Assembly: GCF_010725885.1 (NCBI RefSeq)
Contig: NZ_AP022600.1
Coordinates: forward strand, 5,518,001-5,582,000
Reading direction: 5' to 3'
DNA from: Mycolicibacterium tokaiense
GTDB lineage: Bacteria > Actinomycetota > Actinomycetes > Mycobacteriales > Mycobacteriaceae
Length of the DNA: 64,000 bases
A program made the translations under genes and the position numbers. Each line of letters begins with the position of its first letter. Positions within the stretch are counted from its first letter, which is position 1. Of the stretch, positions 61,569 through 64,000 are shown piece by piece. The notes under the pieces were generated by a model that saw nothing but the letters and a program-made list of their open reading frames with translations, had not been told where the DNA came from and ran no database searches.

Positions 61569-63097
61569 GGAGCTCCCTGGACCAGTGGTGCCTCAGCGGC
61601 GGGAGCACCCTTGACCGAGGTCCGTGCCACGTCGAACATGGCTGTCACCCTGGCCTTTTCGGTGTCATCGGTCTTGATCAACCACGCTGCGCCCAGGAAC
61701 ACCACCAGGTTCACCCCGATGCCGACGATGCCGCCGGTCAGGCTGCCCAGCGCCCGGATGTCGTCGGGGTAGATCCAGGTGAGCACCATGGCGACCAGGA
61801 AGCCGGAGACCATGCCCGCGATGGCGCCCTGCTTGTTGCCGCCCTTCCAGAAGATGCCCAGGAACAGCGGCACCGCCAGCTGCACGATGCCCTGGTAGGA
61901 GATCTGGGCCAGCAGCTGCAGGCGTTCCATGTTGAACGTCACGTACGCCACCACACCGGCGGCGGCCATGAAGCCCATCATCGACGTCTTCGCCACAAGG
62001 GTCAGCTGCTTGTCCGACAGCGGCCGCCGCTCGGTGTTGACCAGGTCGTTGGCGATCTGCAGACCGCACACCTGGACGCTGCCGTCGATGTGGCCCATCG
62101 AGGCGGCGAACACGATGGTGACACCCAGACCCAGCAGCCAGGTGCCGCCGTAGTCGCTCATGATGGTGAACCAGCCCATCTGCGGCGCGTCCAGCACGTC
62201 GGGCATGACGGTCGCGGCGATACCGACCAGCATCAGCAGCGTGTAGAACACGCCGGAGATCAAGACCGTGCACAACGTGCCGGACTTCACCGACCGGACG
62301 CTGGAGGCGGTGTAGATGCGCTGGAAACTGGTGGGCCAGCACAGCGATCCGATCACGCCGGTGAAAATCAGCGCGAAGATGTACAGCGGTCCGTAGGAGC
62401 CGCCGTCCCCGGGCAGGGTGAGGAACTCGTCGGCCACATCTCCCAGGACGGCGAAGCTGATGGGCCCGCCGGCCACCCCGGACAGCAGCACCAGACAGAC
62501 CACCGCGGCGAAGACGTAGGCGACGGTGCCCTGGAAGGCGTCGGTCATGATCAGACCGCGCATCCCCATCCGCACCGTCCAGTACTGCCGGATGATGATG
62601 ACGGCCAGGCCGACGATCAGGCAGGTGGTCACCGACCATGCGCCGTCGCTGGCCAACTCGAACACCGATCCCAGTGCCTGCATGCCGAGCACCACCCAGG
62701 GGAACAGGGACACGATGCCGATCAGGCTGGAGATCACCCGCACGGCAGGCGAATTGAAGCGCTTGCCCAGCAGGTCGGGCTGCGAACGCAGATCGTACTT
62801 CTTGCCCCAACGCCAGGCCCGGGTGGCCATGAAGTACATCATCGCCACGCCGAGCGAGGAGTACGCCAGGCCGTAGAGGCCGAACACCCCGGCGCCGGCG
62901 GCCAGACCGAAGAAGGCGATGAACGTCGACCCCGGCCACCACGAGTTGACGTAGCTCATGGCCACGTACCAGGGGCCGTAGGCACGGCCACCCACGGCGT
63001 ACTCATCGAAGCTGGGAGCGGTCTTCTGTTGGGTGACATAGAGAATGGCGACGACGATGGCGTAGAAGACCGCCAGCATGCTGAGCATGATCCACAT
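61565..63097 (-). CDS. Sodium:solute symporter family (SSS) transporter
   Basis: A 510-residue, thirteen-helix symporter of the SSS family. It starts [16 protein letters not shown] and shows the family pattern [19 protein letters not shown] early and [12 protein letters not shown] in the middle. It resembles pantothenate/proline-type symporters, but the substrate cannot be read from the sequence. It is 1 bp from a small two-helix gene, the arrangement seen for PanF with YhdT-type partners, and is coupled by 4 bp to the M20 gene. It most likely imports the compound handled by the operon's hydrolases. Confidence 0.9.
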   Translation of the reverse strand: MWIMLSMLAVFYAIVVAILYVTQQKTAPSFDEYAVGGRAYGPWYVAMSYVNSWWPGSTFIAFFGLAAGAGVFGLYGLAYSSLGVAMMYFMATRAWRWGKKYDLRSQPDLLGKRFNSPAVRVISSLIGIVSLFPWVVLGMQALGSVFELASDGAWSVTTCLIVGLAVIIIRQYWTVRMGMRGLIMTDAFQGTVAYVFAAVVCLVLLSGVAGGPISFAVLGDVADEFLTLPGDGGSYGPLYIFALIFTGVIGSLCWPTSFQRIYTASSVRSVKSGTLCTVLISGVFYTLLMLVGIAATVMPDVLDAPQMGWFTIMSDYGGTWLLGLGVTIVFAASMGHIDGSVQVCGLQIANDLVNTERRPLSDKQLTLVAKTSMMGFMAAAGVVAYVTFNMERLQLLAQISYQGIVQLAVPLFLGIFWKGGNKQGAIAGMVSGFLVAMVLTWIYPDDIRALGSLTGGIVGIGVNLVVFLGAAWLIKTDDTEKARVTAMFDVARTSVKGAPAAEAPLVQGAP

Positions 63098-63098
63098 A

Positions 63099-63392
63099 TC
63101 AGCCTCCGAGGCTTCCGGTAACTGGGGCGTTCGATTCGTGTTCGGTCGAGTCGTCGTCGAGCTCGCCGCGGATGTCCTCGACCACGTAGAAGGCCGTCAG
63201 CGTCAGCCCGAGGACCAGGGCGTTGACGATCCAGTACATGATGGCGAACGGGATGCCGAGGATCTCGAACCGAATTCCGCTGCCCCACAGATACAGTGGC
63301 GGAAAGAGTGCGAACAGCAGCGCCAGCGCATACAGCGTGCCGAAGAACCCGACGATGGTGCGTCGCGGCACGCCCCTGATGAACTCCTTCAT
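63099..63392 (-). CDS. Small membrane protein, YhdT/DUF997- or DUF3311-like symporter partner
   Basis: A 97-residue protein with two hydrophobic segments (about 14-35 and 45-65) and an acidic C-terminal tail (ELDDDSTEHESNAPV). Small proteins of this kind are usually encoded just before an SSS symporter and are thought to assist it. The ATG at 63392 overlaps the phosphatase stop (ATGA), and AAGGGA lies 8 bp upstream. Only 1 bp separates its stop from the symporter start. Confidence 0.82.
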   Translation of the reverse strand: MKEFIRGVPRRTIVGFFGTLYALALLFALFPPLYLWGSGIRFEILGIPFAIMYWIVNALVLGLTLTAFYVVEDIRGELDDDSTEHESNAPVTGSLGG

Positions 63393-64000
63393 GCATGAAT
63401 CCCTTCGTGGTCGAATGCCGATGACAGCCATGGCAGCAGCTGGTGGTGGATATGTCCGTTGGTGGCGATGCCGTTGCCGGCGTCGAAGACCTCACGCCCG
63501 TCCAGGCTGGTGAACCGGCCACCGGCCTCGGCCAGGATCACCGGCATGGGGGCCAGATCGAAGTCGCGCGCGGTGTAGTCGACCACCGCGTCGGCGTGGC
63601 CGCAGGCCACCATGGCGTAGCCGAAGGCGTCGCCCCACGTGCGCAGCACCACGTTCTGGCTGTGCAGGTCGGAGATGACCGACGGGTCCCAGTCCTCGAG
63701 CCAGGTGGCCATCACATAGGCCCCGTCCAGGCTTGGCCGGTCCGACACCGAGACCCGGGTGCCGTTGCGCCAGCAGCCCTTGCCTTTCTCGGCGTGCACC
63801 GCGATCCCTGCGCTGGGCAGGTTGATCATGCCGAAGACGATCTCGTCGCCCTCCTGCAGGGCGATCAGGTTGGCATACAACGGCACCCCGCGGACGAAGG
63901 ACTTGGTGCCGTCGATGGGATCGACGATCCAGCGGAATCCGCTGGAACCGTGGGTGTCCGGGAACTCCTCGCCGGTGAAGGAGTCCTCGGGGAAATCGGC
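63389..64000 (-). CDS. Inositol monophosphatase family protein (5' end outside window)
   Basis: At least 204 codons of an IMPase-superfamily phosphatase; the gene begins beyond the right edge. Visible are the metal-binding DPIDGTKSF motif near the edge, GYAMVACGHADAVVDY, and the final strands with DFDLAPMPVILAEAGG. Members act on inositol phosphate, histidinol phosphate or PAP; the similarity does not decide among these. It is the upstream-most visible gene of the minus-strand operon and overlaps the small membrane gene by 4 bp, which suggests a phosphatase role in that pathway. Confidence 0.88.
   Translation of the reverse strand, partial: ADFPEDSFTGEEFPDTHGSSGFRWIVDPIDGTKSFVRGVPLYANLIALQEGDEIVFGMINLPSAGIAVHAEKGKGCWRNGTRVSVSDRPSLDGAYVMATWLEDWDPSVISDLHSQNVVLRTWGDAFGYAMVACGHADAVVDYTARDFDLAPMPVILAEAGGRFTSLDGREVFDAGNGIATNGHIHHQLLPWLSSAFDHEGIHA

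Overview
The window reads as a chromosomal segment of a fast-growing mycobacterium (Mycolicibacterium type). Base composition is uniformly GC-rich and GTG starts and 4-base ATGA/GTGA gene overlaps are abundant. It carries the complete Pup-proteasome gene set (pafA, pafB, start of pafC, prcA, prcB, pup, dop, mpa), the mycothiol gene mshC, and MTB12/LppK- and LppL-type envelope proteins. From memory, the gene order follows the M. tuberculosis block from pafC (Rv2095c) to pyrD (Rv2139), with several lineage-specific insertions. No tRNA, rRNA, CRISPR array, transposase or phage gene was seen, and no gene-free stretch exceeds about 200 bp.

Layout. 1-7862: Pup-proteasome genes on the minus strand (pafA-pafB-pafC; dop-pup-prcB-prcA), with one WXG-like/DUF1023 hydrolase gene on the plus strand between them. 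7935-11476: an amidohydrolase and two tandem homologous membrane proteins, plus strand. 11473-23768: an accessory carbohydrate operon on the minus strand. It holds a class II aldolase pair, an AgaS-like SIS isomerase, a BadF-type sugar kinase, an EamA permease, a GH4 glycosidase and a four-gene ABC importer, followed by a small zinc-ribbon gene and a rifamycin ADP-ribosyltransferase (arr). A DeoR-family regulator is divergent at its head. 23770-26525: a LysR regulator divergent from a Tat-exported hydrolase and an SDR. 26571-28980: a conserved unknown gene converging on mpa.

29128-34282: MTB12/LppK-like envelope proteins, DUF503, a secreted type-B carboxylesterase, trmI, a RecB-like nuclease and a thioesterase-like gene. 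34277-37923: an AraC regulator, a cupin, a mercuric-reductase-like flavoprotein and a DUF4126 membrane protein. 37985-39117: hisG-hisE. 39143-41374: a sugar porter and a HAD phosphatase. 41522-45253: metH, with a probable SAH riboswitch in its leader. 45451-47681: a PAC2 protein and a DUF1254 protein. 47767-53619: mshC, cysQ, a META-domain lipoprotein, an SCO1664-family protein, DUF3090, a histidine phosphatase, uppP and a small unknown. 53713-57036: lppL, DUF5703, pyrD and an MscS channel. 57039-64000: a tightly overlapped seven-gene minus-strand operon of unknown substrate, made of an IMPase, a small membrane subunit, a sodium/solute symporter, an M20 amidohydrolase, an amidase and two APH/choline-kinase-like phosphotransferases.

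How it works together. Dop deamidates Pup, PafA ligates it to target lysines, Mpa unfolds the conjugates and PrcAB degrades them. PafBC is the WYL-type DNA-damage activator. The accessory operon looks like an uptake and breakdown route for a galactosamine- or galactose-type sugar through tagatose-1,6-bisphosphate. The strongest non-coding signal is the metH leader, where an SAH-riboswitch-like fold and a hairpin that sequesters the ribosome binding site are mutually exclusive. The least explained coding unit is the 57-64 kb operon.
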